39,915 bases of DNA, from the NCBI RefSeq assembly GCF_902477725.1, contig NZ_CABSIF010000021.1:1-39915 (forward strand). Direction: 5' to 3'. Positions 1-9,600 of this stretch are shown here, in pieces (position 1 is the stretch's first letter; every line of letters starts with the position of its first letter). The position numbers and the translations under genes were made by a program. The notes below the pieces were generated by a model, which was not told where the DNA came from, ran no database searches, and saw only the letters and a program-made list of their open reading frames with translations. Origin of the DNA: an uncultured Desulfovibrio sp. (GTDB lineage Bacteria > Desulfobacterota > Desulfovibrionia > Desulfovibrionales > Desulfovibrionaceae).

Positions 1-89
1 CCGGTCGCCCGCCGTAATGAACGCGTCCTCAAGGGGATTGCGCTTTTCGCCGGAGCGTTTATGCCCCGGGCGTGTATCTGTGCAACATG

Positions 90-110
90 GGCGCGGCTTT
101 TGACCGCGCC
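90..110 (-). terminator. Hairpin just after the substrate-binding protein gene
   Basis: A perfect 7-bp G+C stem (GGCGCGG/CCGCGCC) with a 7-nt loop lies 3 nt past the stop codon of the minus-strand ABC binding-protein gene. No T-run follows it on the minus strand, so it may be a transcript-end stabiliser or attenuator rather than a full intrinsic terminator. Between it and the left edge of the window I see no supportable gene start. Confidence 0.3.
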
Positions 111-113
111 GCA

Positions 114-1235
114 CTACTTGGGCTGCAAAACGAAGTTGCCCGTGGCGTCAACCTTGTAGGTGCGGTAGAACTCGCCCACGCGGTCGCCCTTGGCATCAAA
201 ACCAAGATTGCCGGAAAGTCCGGGCATACCCTTGAGTTCCTTGAGCCATGCGGCCATTTCCTTGGGAGTGTCCTTGCCGGCTTCAAGCGCGCCATCAATA
301 ACCTTGAAAGCATCGCCAGCCAGCACGGCCCACACGGAAACAGGCACGGTGTTGTACTTGGCCTTGAAGGCCTTGAGAAAGTCCTTGGCTTCAGGCGTGT
401 CCATATCCTGCGGCAGCGGCGGGCTGATGAAGAAATAGCCCGTGGCGGCTTCGTTACCAGCGATCTTGACCAGATCCTGATGGTTGGCGGCATCGCCGCC
501 CATCATGGGAACGTTCCAGCCCATTTCTCTTTTCTGCCGCAACAGCATGCCGGTTTCCGGGTAGTAACCGGTAAAGAACACGAGGTCGGGATTGGCAGCC
601 TTAAGCTTGGTCAGAATGGCGGTGTAGTCGCGCTCTCCGGGGGTAAGAGCATCGTAAAACACTACTTTCATACCGTCTTTTTCAAGCACTGCCTTGGTTT
701 CTTCCGCCAGGCCCTTGGCATACGAAGAATTGTCGTGCAGCAGGGCCACGGCCTTGTAGCCGCCCTTCTTGATGGCTTCGGCGGCGGATTTGCCCTGCGC
801 GTCGTCACGCGGGCAGGTGCGGAAAAAGAGCTTCAAGCCCTTTTCCGTAAGGCGCACGCTGGTGGAGCCAGTGCCGATCTGCACCAGTTCAGCCTCGTCC
901 AGAATGCTCTGGCTGGCCTCGGTCACGGCGGAGCCGTAGGTGCCGATAACTGCCACAACTCCGGCGGAAGCAAGTTTCTGCGCGGCCAGCGCGGCAGTGC
1001 GCGGGTCGCCCGCGTCGTCTTCGACAACCAGCTGAACCTTGCGGCCCTTGATGCCGCCCTTGGCATTCACATCGTCAACCAGCAGGGTAACGATGTTCTT
1101 CATATCCAGGCCTTCGGAAGCCCATTTGCCCGTAAGCGGGCACATAAGGCCAACCTTGATGTCACCAGCCAGCGCCGCAACAGGCACAAGCAGGGTAAGG
1201 GCCAGAGCCCCAAGCCAACGACCAAGTGCTTTCAT
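114..1235 (-). CDS. Branched-chain amino acid ABC transporter substrate-binding protein (LivJ family)
   Basis: This is a periplasmic ligand-binding protein of 373 aa, the usual family length. Residues 1-23 form a Sec signal peptide ending ALA, with mature protein from about G24. The mature chain opens with the family's IKVGLMCPLTGKWASEG strand and pocket signature. It continues through type I periplasmic-binding-fold segments such as VAVIGTYGSAVTEA and the DPDLVFFTGYYPETG region near the hinge. It would deliver Leu/Ile/Val or a related ligand to LivHMGF-type membrane components; the exact ligand cannot be read from sequence. The start is supported by a GGGGG Shine-Dalgarno 6 nt upstream of the ATG. 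No permease or ATPase gene is visible in the window. They could lie past the left edge, since only 113 nt remain there, or the protein may be unlinked from its transporter. Confidence 0.92.
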   Translation of the reverse strand: MKALGRWLGALALTLLVPVAALAGDIKVGLMCPLTGKWASEGLDMKNIVTLLVDDVNAKGGIKGRKVQLVVEDDAGDPRTAALAAQKLASAGVVAVIGTYGSAVTEASQSILDEAELVQIGTGSTSVRLTEKGLKLFFRTCPRDDAQGKSAAEAIKKGGYKAVALLHDNSSYAKGLAEETKAVLEKDGMKVVFYDALTPGERDYTAILTKLKAANPDLVFFTGYYPETGMLLRQKREMGWNVPMMGGDAANHQDLVKIAGNEAATGYFFISPPLPQDMDTPEAKDFLKAFKAKYNTVPVSVWAVLAGDAFKVIDGALEAGKDTPKEMAAWLKELKGMPGLSGNLGFDAKGDRVGEFYRTYKVDATGNFVLQPK

Positions 1236-1879
1236 GAACTACCCCCGTCAGGTATGCAAATATTGTGAGCAACGAACAAGCTTACCCTAAAAATGAAGAA
1301 AGAAAAAGCCCCCAGTATCGCCGGGCCGCGCATTGCCGCACACAGACGCAACCCGGCAAGGGCAATTGGGCTGCGTTATAACCATACGGCCTTGCGCGGC
1401 AGTTGTAATCAGGTATGAGTACTTGCGGCTGGTTTATACAGCAAAGCAGTGTGAGCCTACTCAGGCCGCCATGGTAACTTGGACGATTGTAACACGATGC
1501 TCACACGAATATTTCAGATTGGTCAAATTCTTCATGTATTATTAGCCCACTAACAAATATGTCGTATTTAGCACATCGTTAAGTCGATAAGTCTGAAAAC
1601 AAAAGTGGCACGCGCTCGACAGCCAAAAAATAATGGGATAAGGTAAAGCTGTAAAAACAGAGAAGACCTTTATTTTCTTAAATGTTTTTCTGTTGCGGTT
1701 CTCGCTGTCAGAGGTTCGGCTGTTTCAGTTTCTCTCTGCGCCCTTTCCGCCGTACCTTCCCGCAAGCATTGCCGCAACTTGGGCCGCTCAGCATTGTCTG
1801 GCGGTCAGGCGGCGATTGCGCCCTTCCTCTTCCCGCAGCATTCGCCATCGCGCTTCATAATGGGCGCCAAGGAGGCCGT
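1236..1879. other. Gene-free stretch between the divergent binding-protein and glycogen-operon genes
   Basis: This 644-nt interval separates two divergently transcribed units and must hold both promoters. Roughly 1490-1690 is distinctly A+T-rich compared with the coding DNA. The reading frame of the debranching enzyme stays open upstream to 1682, but those extra residues are Cys/Phe/Arg-rich and unlike the family, so I treat 1682-1879 as leader. I found no convincing -35/-10 pair, RNA gene or long repeat. Confidence 0.6.
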
Positions 1880-4048
1880 ATGCGGTTCAGCTTTGACAAG
1901 GCAGCTTGCCAGAACACGCGCAGGGCGCTGCACCGGGAGTGGCTGCTCGCCAACGAAAGGGGCGACTGCTCCGGCAGCAGCATTTTGTGCTGCAACACGC
2001 GCAAATATCACGGCCTGCTTATCGTCAACACGCCGCATGGTCGGCATGTGCTGCTCTCCGCCCTTGAAGAATCGGTGTGCGGCGGCGACAGGGAATTCTT
2101 TTTTTCCACCCGCCAGCATCCCGGCACGCTCTATCCCAACGGGCACGAGTATCTTGAAGCCTTTCAGCTCGACCAGTGGCCGCAGAGCACCTATCGGGTG
2201 GGCGAAGTCAGTCTGAGCCGCGAGGTGCTGCTCGCGCGGGATAAAAGCCTGCTGTTGGTGCGCTATGAACTGCGCGGGCCGGAGGATATCCCCCCGCTTA
2301 CTCTGCGCCTCAAGCCCTTGCTGGCCTACCGGAATATTCACGCGCTCACGCGGGCTAACCCGGCCCTGCGGGCTGATACCGTTGCCATGCCAGGCGGTTT
2401 TGCCGTTCGTCCCTATGAAAGTTTGCCGCCCCTGTATATTCAGGCCGCCGGGGATTCCGGCAAGGTTTGCTCGAGGGCTGTGAATGCCGAGGGCGCGGCG
2501 ACCAGCGAAAAATGTGGGCCGCATGCCGCCGCCAGTTTTGTGGCCGAGCCGGACTGGTGCCTCAATGTGGAATATTTTGAAGAGCGTGAGCGTGGTTTTG
2601 ACGACAGTGAAGACCTCTTCATGCCCGGCACGCTTGAAATAGCTTTGCCGCCGCTGCCGCAGGGTGGTTACGTGTATGTGGCGGCTGGCACGGAAGCCTG
2701 CGGAGAAAACCTGCGCGCCCTATGGGAGACGGAAAGCCGCGCCCGCACAGATGCCCACCTTGCAGGCGGCGGCCTTGCCGGGCAACTGGCGCAGGCTGGC
2801 GGCCAGTTTTGCATCACGACGCCTTCTGGCAGATCCACCGTGATTGCCGGGTATCCCTGGTTTGACGACTGGGGGCGCGACACGCTTATCAGCCTGCCGG
2901 GGCTGGCCTTTTACGCTGGACGCGAAGAATTTGGTCTGCGCGTTCTGGCCGAGGTGGGGCGGAATATCCGCAATGGTCTTGTGCCCAACATGTTTTCGGA
3001 GTCGGGCGAGCATGCCTACAATACAGTAGACGCATCCCTGTGGTATGCCTTTGCCCTGCAACAGGTGCTTGCCACTGTCCCCGATGGTCTGGCCTGGGCG
3101 CGGCAACATGCCTGGGATGCCCTGAAAGCCATCATCAAGGGCTACCGCAATGGGCCGGGCATGGGCATCTTTGTGGGTGCCGAGGGCCTGCTGCATGCGG
3201 GCGATGCCCACACCCAGCTCACCTGGATGGATGCCCAGGTGAACGGCTGCCCGGTCACTCCCCGGCACGGTTGCCCCGTGGAAATCAACGCTCTCTGGTA
3301 TAACACGCTTGCCTTTGCCGACAGCCTTGCCGCCGCATTTCAGGAGCCGCTGCTCACAGGCGAGCGCCAGCGTGCCGCCATGCGCGATGCGTTTCTGCGC
3401 CGCTTCTGGACAACCGAGGAGGGCGGCTATCTGGGTGACGTGTGGCGCAACGGACAACTCGACCGAAGCGTGCGTCCCAATCAGATATTTGCCGTGTCCC
3501 TGCCGCATGCCGTGCTTGCGGACGATTTTCAGCCGCAGGTTGTGGAATGCGTGCGCAACAGGCTGCTCACGCCTTTTGGCCTGCGCACCCTTGCCCCTGA
3601 CGCCGCCGCTTACAAAGGCAGGTACGAAGGCAATGGCGAGAGCCGCGATGCCGCCTACCATCAGGGCACGGTCTGGCCTTGGCTGCTGGGCCATTACGCA
3701 GATGCGCTGCTGCACACTGCCTGGGATATGGACGGGGCTGTTCAGGGTTTGCTTGATATGGTTACGCCCCTGTTTTGCCAGCATCTCTGCGAAGCCGGGC
3801 TTGGCAGCATTTCAGAAGTTTTTGACGGCTCCCCGCCTTACAATCCCGGCGGTTGCACCGCCCAGGCCTGGAGCGTGGCCGAGTGTCTGCGCATGCTCAA
3901 AAAACTGCAAAAGGCCGCGCCGGATGTTTACACCCAATGGGAGCAAAGGGTGGCGCATTGTCTGGCCCATCCCGCATCCGGCGACAAAGCCGGCGTATGC
4001 AGGGCAACCATGACTCTGGGCGTGTCCGCGCCCGGCAGTGAAGAATAA
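1880..4048 (+). CDS. Glycogen debranching enzyme, archaeal type (GDE_N-GDE_C)
   Basis: It probably hydrolyses alpha-1,6 branch points of glycogen in the cytoplasm, and may also carry 4-alpha-glucanotransferase activity. The 722-aa protein has an N-terminal GDE_N-type beta domain (about 1-265, with the CNTRKYHGLL signature near the start) and a C-terminal (alpha/alpha)6 amylo-1,6-glucosidase domain (about 300-690). That domain shows the active-site signature GYPWFDDWGRDT at 324-335, YNTVDASLW from 380, and the late EVFDG...PGGCTAQAWS segment. The start at 1880 is chosen because AAGGAGG (1869-1875) sits directly upstream and homology begins with MRFSFDKAACQNT. An upstream in-frame start at 1682 would add 66 residues of low-quality leader. 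It is the first gene of the alpha-glucan operon, and the next start follows its stop by 10 nt. Confidence 0.9.
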   Translation: MRFSFDKAACQNTRRALHREWLLANERGDCSGSSILCCNTRKYHGLLIVNTPHGRHVLLSALEESVCGGDREFFFSTRQHPGTLYPNGHEYLEAFQLDQWPQSTYRVGEVSLSREVLLARDKSLLLVRYELRGPEDIPPLTLRLKPLLAYRNIHALTRANPALRADTVAMPGGFAVRPYESLPPLYIQAAGDSGKVCSRAVNAEGAATSEKCGPHAAASFVAEPDWCLNVEYFEERERGFDDSEDLFMPGTLEIALPPLPQGGYVYVAAGTEACGENLRALWETESRARTDAHLAGGGLAGQLAQAGGQFCITTPSGRSTVIAGYPWFDDWGRDTLISLPGLAFYAGREEFGLRVLAEVGRNIRNGLVPNMFSESGEHAYNTVDASLWYAFALQQVLATVPDGLAWARQHAWDALKAIIKGYRNGPGMGIFVGAEGLLHAGDAHTQLTWMDAQVNGCPVTPRHGCPVEINALWYNTLAFADSLAAAFQEPLLTGERQRAAMRDAFLRRFWTTEEGGYLGDVWRNGQLDRSVRPNQIFAVSLPHAVLADDFQPQVVECVRNRLLTPFGLRTLAPDAAAYKGRYEGNGESRDAAYHQGTVWPWLLGHYADALLHTAWDMDGAVQGLLDMVTPLFCQHLCEAGLGSISEVFDGSPPYNPGGCTAQAWSVAECLRMLKKLQKAAPDVYTQWEQRVAHCLAHPASGDKAGVCRATMTLGVSAPGSEE

Positions 4049-4058
4049 GGGTTTAGCC

Positions 4059-5408
4059 ATGCGAGTGCTTATGTTTGGCTGGGAATTTCCGCCCCACATC
4101 AGTGGAGGCCTGGGAACGGCATGCTTTGGTATGACGCAGGCTCTGGCAAAAAAAGGGGCGGAGATCATTTTTGTTCTGCCGCGGGTAGAAGGCGGCAGCG
4201 GGCAGAACAGTTTTTTGCGTCTGCGGGGGGCTTCGGGCACTCCGGTTGCGCCCCAGCTTGCGGAAAGCATGACGCAGGCCGGGCATGAACTCTGGGCCAG
4301 CAGCATCCGCTGCCTGCCAGTGGAAAGCCCACTTGTTCCGTACCTCACGCCGCAAGGCTATGCCGAAGCGCTGGAAAATCTGCGGCATGAGCCAGCCAAT
4401 GCGGCGAGTACGCGCGCTTTTGCGCCGCATGCGGGCCATGCTGCCTGCAAAGGCGAAATCACATTTGAGCTGCACGGCGGTTACGGGCCTGACCTCATGG
4501 CCGAGGTGCAGCGTTACAGCCGTCTTGCCGGGGCCATTGCCGTGCATGAACAGTTTGACGTCATCCACGTGCACGACTGGATGACCTATCCTGCGGGCAT
4601 GATGGCCAGGGCGCTGACAGGCAAACCGCTGGTGGCGCATATCCACGCTACGGAATACGACCGCAGCGGCCTGAACATCAACGAACAGGTGGCGGGCATA
4701 GAACGCGCCGGGCTGAACGCAGCCGATGTGGTCGTAGCCGTAAGCCGCCTGACCCGCAAGACCGTCATTGAACGCTACGGCGTAGCGCCCGAAAAGGTGG
4801 TGGTAGTGCACAATGCCGTTGCGCGGCATGAGGCCGGGCGCTGCTATCTTGTGCCTCAACGGATACGGCATGAAAAGCGCGTATTGTTCCTCGGCCGTGT
4901 GACATTCCAGAAAGGGCCGGAATACTTCATGGAAGCGGCCCGCCTTGTGCTGCAAAAAATCCCCAATGTCCGCTTTTTCATGGCTGGCAGCGGAGACATG
5001 CTGCCAGCGTTGATCCGCAGGGCAGGGCAGTTGCGCATGGGGCGGCGCTTCCATTTTGCCGGATTTTTGCGCGGCGAGGATGTGGACCGTATGTTCGCCC
5101 TCAGCGATCTTTACGTCATGCCTTCAGTTTCCGAGCCTTTCGGCATAACGCCGCTGGAGGCCATGCTTTACGATGTGCCCGTGCTGCTCTCGCGCCAATC
5201 GGGTGTTTCAGAAGTGCTGGAACACGCCCTCAAGGCCGACTTCTGGGATACACGCGACATGGCCGACAAAATCTGCGCCGTGCTGCGTTATCCCTGCCTT
5301 GCCGCAGAGTTGGTGAAAAACTGTCGCGAAGAAATGAAATCCATCCGATGGGAAAATGCCGCTGACCAATTGCTGACCATTTACCGGGATGTCCTTGGAG
5401 GTCACTGA
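4059..5408 (+). CDS. GT-B glycosyltransferase (GT4/GT5-like), alpha-glucan operon
   Basis: This retaining GT-B glycosyltransferase of 449 aa probably transfers glucose from a sugar nucleotide to an alpha-glucan or related acceptor. The N-terminal half opens MRVLMFGWEFPPHISGGLG. The SGGLG loop matches the donor-binding glycine loop of starch/glycogen synthase-like GT4 and GT5 enzymes. The C-terminal half has LFLGRVTFQKGPEYF and the EX7E motif at E359 and E367 (SEPFGITPLEA). The frame is open to a GTG at 4038 inside the previous gene. I prefer the ATG at 4059 because TAAGGG precedes it at good spacing and the first beta strand begins there. Its stop overlaps the next start as TGATG, so the two are translationally coupled. 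It could be a second glucan synthase, or an enzyme making a primer, trehalose or a glucosyl-ester. Substrate specificity is not readable. Confidence 0.85.
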   Translation: MRVLMFGWEFPPHISGGLGTACFGMTQALAKKGAEIIFVLPRVEGGSGQNSFLRLRGASGTPVAPQLAESMTQAGHELWASSIRCLPVESPLVPYLTPQGYAEALENLRHEPANAASTRAFAPHAGHAACKGEITFELHGGYGPDLMAEVQRYSRLAGAIAVHEQFDVIHVHDWMTYPAGMMARALTGKPLVAHIHATEYDRSGLNINEQVAGIERAGLNAADVVVAVSRLTRKTVIERYGVAPEKVVVVHNAVARHEAGRCYLVPQRIRHEKRVLFLGRVTFQKGPEYFMEAARLVLQKIPNVRFFMAGSGDMLPALIRRAGQLRMGRRFHFAGFLRGEDVDRMFALSDLYVMPSVSEPFGITPLEAMLYDVPVLLSRQSGVSEVLEHALKADFWDTRDMADKICAVLRYPCLAAELVKNCREEMKSIRWENAADQLLTIYRDVLGGH

Positions 5409-6664
5409 TGCCTGCGCTATGTCTGTGTTTCAATATACATGAGCCGTACCAGTTCCGCCGCTACACGGTTTTCGATATGGGGCAGAGCTCCGTTTACGAG
5501 GACGATGACCGCAACTGCGAAACCATGTTGCGCGCGGCGCGCCTGTGCTATTTGCCAGCCGCAGAAATGCTGCTCAGGCTTGTGCGCCGCCATGAAGGCG
5601 CATTTGCGGTGTCGTTGTGCGTTTCGGGCATCGCCCTGGATCTTTTTGAGCAGTACGCCCCTGAAGTGACAGAAAGCCTGTGCGCCCTCGCGGCTACGGG
5701 CTGCGTGGAATTTGTCGCCGAAACTTCAGCGCATTCGCTGGCCTTTTTGTATTCACGCGAGGAATTTGACAGGCAGGTCAAGGCGCAGAGCGCGCGCATC
5801 AAAAAACTGTTTGGCAAAAAACCCACCACCTTCATGCATACGGAATGCGTGTTCAACAATGACCTTGCCGCCGCCTTGCAACAGCATGGTTTTAAAACCG
5901 CACTGGCCGAGGGTGCGGATCAGGTGCTTGGCTGGCGCAGCCCCAATTGGGTGTACCGCCCGGTTTCCGCTCCCAAGATGAATCTTTTGCTGCGCAACAC
6001 GGCCCTTTCTGACGACATGGGGCTGCGCTTTGGCGACAGGGCCTGGAGCGATTGGCCCCTCACTGCCGACAAGTTCGCCTCGTGGTGCCACAGCTTGGGC
6101 GACAAAGCGGATGTGATCAATATTTACAATGATTTTCATATATTCGGCCTGCGTCATGGGCAGGATTCGGGCATCTTCGATTTTATGTCGGCCCTGCCCG
6201 AGGCCCTGCTGCGCGACAACCGCTTCAGGTTTGCCACGCCTGGCTCCATTGCCGGAAAGCGCGCCCCCGCCGGAGAGGTGGACGTGCCCCAGTTCGTATC
6301 ATGGGAAGAAAGCGGCCACGATCTGACCTCGTGGCTTGGCAACGACATGCAGAAAGACGCCATCCACACGCTTTACAGCCTGGCCGCCAGGGTGAGCGCC
6401 AGCGGCGACAAGATGCTGTTGCACGACTACGAGCGCCTGCAAACCGCCGACCATTTCCGGCATATGTCCACCAAGTGGTTTTCCGGCCCACGGCAGGACA
6501 GGCCCAGCCCCTTTGACAGTCCCTATGACGCCTACATCACCTATATGAACGTGCTGGCAGATTTTGAGCTGCGCCTTGAAGCCGCAGAACTGGCAGGTAA
6601 AGAGCACAAGCCCCGCAGAGCACGCAAAAGCAATGTCCGTTCCGGCACGGATGCGTCTGTTTAA
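5408..6664 (+). CDS. Glycoside hydrolase family 57 (alpha-amylase/branching-enzyme-like)
   Basis: This cytoplasmic GH57 enzyme (418 aa, no signal peptide) should act on alpha-glucan as an amylase, 4-alpha-glucanotransferase or branching-type enzyme. Visible family motifs are the opening strand LCLCFNIHEPYQFRR (motif with the conserved His), FVAETSAHSLAFL, HTECVFNN carrying the likely nucleophile E146, and YNDFHIFG carrying the likely acid/base D242. After D242 comes the DSGIFDFMSALP run typical of GH57 alpha-amylase-like proteins. Both catalytic acids are therefore present, unlike some inactive 'amylase-like' homologues. GGAGG at 5397-5401 supports the start, which overlaps the previous stop. 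In this operon it is the only candidate for a branching function, because no GH13 GlgB is present; that role is inference. Confidence 0.88.
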   Translation: MPALCLCFNIHEPYQFRRYTVFDMGQSSVYEDDDRNCETMLRAARLCYLPAAEMLLRLVRRHEGAFAVSLCVSGIALDLFEQYAPEVTESLCALAATGCVEFVAETSAHSLAFLYSREEFDRQVKAQSARIKKLFGKKPTTFMHTECVFNNDLAAALQQHGFKTALAEGADQVLGWRSPNWVYRPVSAPKMNLLLRNTALSDDMGLRFGDRAWSDWPLTADKFASWCHSLGDKADVINIYNDFHIFGLRHGQDSGIFDFMSALPEALLRDNRFRFATPGSIAGKRAPAGEVDVPQFVSWEESGHDLTSWLGNDMQKDAIHTLYSLAARVSASGDKMLLHDYERLQTADHFRHMSTKWFSGPRQDRPSPFDSPYDAYITYMNVLADFELRLEAAELAGKEHKPRRARKSNVRSGTDASV

Positions 6665-6693
6665 GCCAATCGGCCTTTCCATAAGGAGAAATC

Positions 6694-9600
6694 ATGAATT
6701 TAGATAACAGCACCGTCACGTTGTTTGAGGTCAGTTGGGAAGTCTGCAACAAGGTGGGGGGCATTTACTCTGTGGTCAGCAGCAAGGCACTGCAGGCTGT
6801 GGAGCAGTTTGGCGAGGACTATTTTCTCCTTGGCCCGTCCCTGGCGGAAAATGTGGGTTTTGAAGAAACGGACGAGAATATCTGGGATTCGCTCCGTCTG
6901 GCATTTGCCACAAAGGATCTCAAATGCCGCATGGGGCGCTGGAATATTCCCGGTCGCCCCAAGGCCATTCTGGTGGATTTTGCCAAACGTTATTCCAGCA
7001 ACCAGCTTTTGTACGATCTGTGGAAAAATTACGGTGTGGATTCGCTTTCCGGCGGGTGGGACTATATTGAACCCGTCATGTTCGCCACGGCTTGCAGTGC
7101 GGTTATCGCGGCCATTCATGAAAGCCGGGTGGAACCCCTTGAAGGACGCAGCGTTGCCCTGTTCCACGAATGGATGTGCGGCGCGGGCCTGCTTTCACTC
7201 AAAAAAATGTCACCCGGCATAGGCACGGTATTCACCACCCATGCCACCATGCTCGGGCGGGCCATGGCCGGAACCGGGCGGGATATCTATTCCAACCTGC
7301 GCAGCATCAACCCCGCCAACGAGGCCGCAGCCCTGAACATCACGGCCAAGTGGTCGCTTGAGGGGGCCAGCGCGCGCGAGGCGGACGTGTTCACCACCGT
7401 CAGCCCCATCACCGGGGAGGAATCCACGGTGCTGCTGGGGCGGCAGCCTGATGTCATCACCACCAACGGTCTGGATATGCGGGTTATCCCCGATTATTCC
7501 ATAGACCGCTCCCGCCCTGCGGAACACCGGGCGCGCATAGTGGAGGCATCCAACCGCTTTCTGCGTTGCGAACTGCCCGCCAACACACGTATTTTCGCCA
7601 TTTCCGGCCGCTATGAAATGCACAACAAGGGCGTGGACATCTTTCTTGATGCCCTGGCAAAACTTGAGCAGAGCCTCGCGGGCACGGACGCTTCCATTCT
7701 GGCCCTGTGCCTTGTAATGGGCGGGCATACGGGCGTTAATGCCGCTGCGGTTTCTGGCGACCCCGAGGCCAACGATAACGGCCTGCCCTTTATCTGCACG
7801 CATTTCGCCTGGAACGCGCCGCAAGATCCGATTCTCAATGCCTGCCATCGGTTGGGTCTGAACAACAGCCCGGAAAACAGGGTCAAGGTCATCTTTGTGC
7901 CAGCCATGCTCAATGGGGAAGACGGCTTTTTGAATATGCCCTACGATGATGTCATGTCGGCCTGCGATGTGGGTTGCTTCCCCTCCTGGTACGAGCCGTG
8001 GGGGTATACGCCGCAGGAAAGCGCGGCCTGGGCCGTGCCCACCATTACCACGGACCTTTCAGGTTTTGGCATGTGGGCGCGCACACAGTTGCAGGAGGGG
8101 GCCGCTGCGGGCAAAGGCGTGTGCGTCATGCCCCGCCGGGGCATGAACTTTGAGCAAAGCGCCACAGTGCTGCACGAGCATCTGATCCGCGCCGCCACCT
8201 GCGCAGTGGATGATTTGCCTCAATGGCGCGCGGAGGCACGCGCGCTGGCGGAAAAATCATCGTGGCAGTTCTTTTTTGAAAACTACGTCAGGGCTTTTGA
8301 GATAGCCTTCAAAAAGGCCTCCACCCGGATTAACTGTGATTGCGGGCATGCGGCTCTGGCGAGGGTGCTTTCCACATCGTGTTCCGCCACGCCATTTTTG
8401 CGGCCCATAATGGCTGTTGCCGAGGTGCCGGAAGAGCTCTCCCGCCTGCGCGACATTGCCCACAATGTGTGGTGGTGCTGGCACGACAAGGCCAAGGCAC
8501 TGTTCATGGCCCTGAGCCCCTCCCATTGGGAAAGCTGGCGTAATCCGCTCAAGATGCTTGAGCAGGCCGACCCGGAGCGCTTCCGGGATCTGCTGGAAAA
8601 TGAAGACTACATGAATCTTTACCGTGAGGTCGTCGCCAAGTTTGACGCCTACATGGCCGAACCCATCCGCTCGCTCAGCACGGATGTTACGCCAGAAGCC
8701 CCCATTGCCTATTTTTCCACAGAATACGGCCTGAGCGAATCCATCCCCATTTATTCCGGCGGCCTGGGCGTCCTCTCTGGCGATCATCTCAAGTCTGCCT
8801 CGGATATGGCTATCCCCCTGGTAGGCGTTGGGCTTTTATACAAAAATGGTTACTTCCGGCAGGATATAGACGCCGATGGACGGCAGGTGGCCCAGTATCC
8901 CGTCAACAACTTCGGCCTCATGCCCATTTCGATGGTCTACGATGCAGAGAATCAGCCGGTCTATGTGCAGCTTGAACTGCCGGGCCGTCTGCTGTTTGCA
9001 AGGGTGTGGAAGATGGCCGTGGGGCGCATAACCCTGTACCTCATGGATACTGACACCCGCCGCAACACGGACGAAGACCGCCGCATTACCGACAAGCTCT
9101 ACGAGGCCAACCGCGAGGTACGCTTGTTGCAGGAAATGCTGCTGGGCATGGGCGGCATGCGGCTGTTGCGCACGATGCGCATAATGCCCAGCGTTTTCCA
9201 TATGAATGAAGGGCATTCGGCCTTTATGGCCATGGAACGCCTCCAGGAATGCCTGAGCACGGGCATGAACTATGCCGAGGCAACTGTGCGGGTGCGCTCC
9301 AACACGGTGTTTACCACGCACACGCCCGTGCCTGCTGGCAACGAATCTTTTTCTCTGGAACTGATGGAACGGTATTTCAGCGGAATTGCCGCCAATCTTG
9401 GTTTGTCCTGGCAGCAGTTTGTGCAGCTTGGGCAGATAGAGGGCGGCAACAGCAATTCCTTTGAAATGACGGTGCTGGCTTTGCGGCATTCGTGCTGGGC
9501 CAATGGTGTGAGCCGTCTGCACGGCGTTGTTTCGCGCCACATGTGGAACAACCTCTGGAAAAGCCTGCCCGTGGCGGAAACGCCCATCGGACACGTCACC

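Noticed and set aside
1..113. Partial gene at the left edge on the minus strand
   Set aside because: One frame stays open to the edge, but no start codon or ribosome-binding site is visible, and the stretch is too short to recognise.
72..1268. Long open frame opposite the ABC binding-protein gene
   Set aside because: It has no family resemblance and no Shine-Dalgarno, and it lies antisense to a gene with clear homology. High G+C coding DNA often leaves such frames open.
1333..1545. Possible small gene in the 1236-1879 gap
   Set aside because: No ribosome-binding site, and the residues look random.
1604..1620. TGGCAC-like sigma-54 promoter element
   Set aside because: The second half (expected TTGC) reads CGAC and the GG-N10-GC spacing fails.
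2720..3784. Antisense frame of about 354 codons opposite the debranching enzyme
   Set aside because: The composition is that of a shadow frame, and no start signal or homology is seen.
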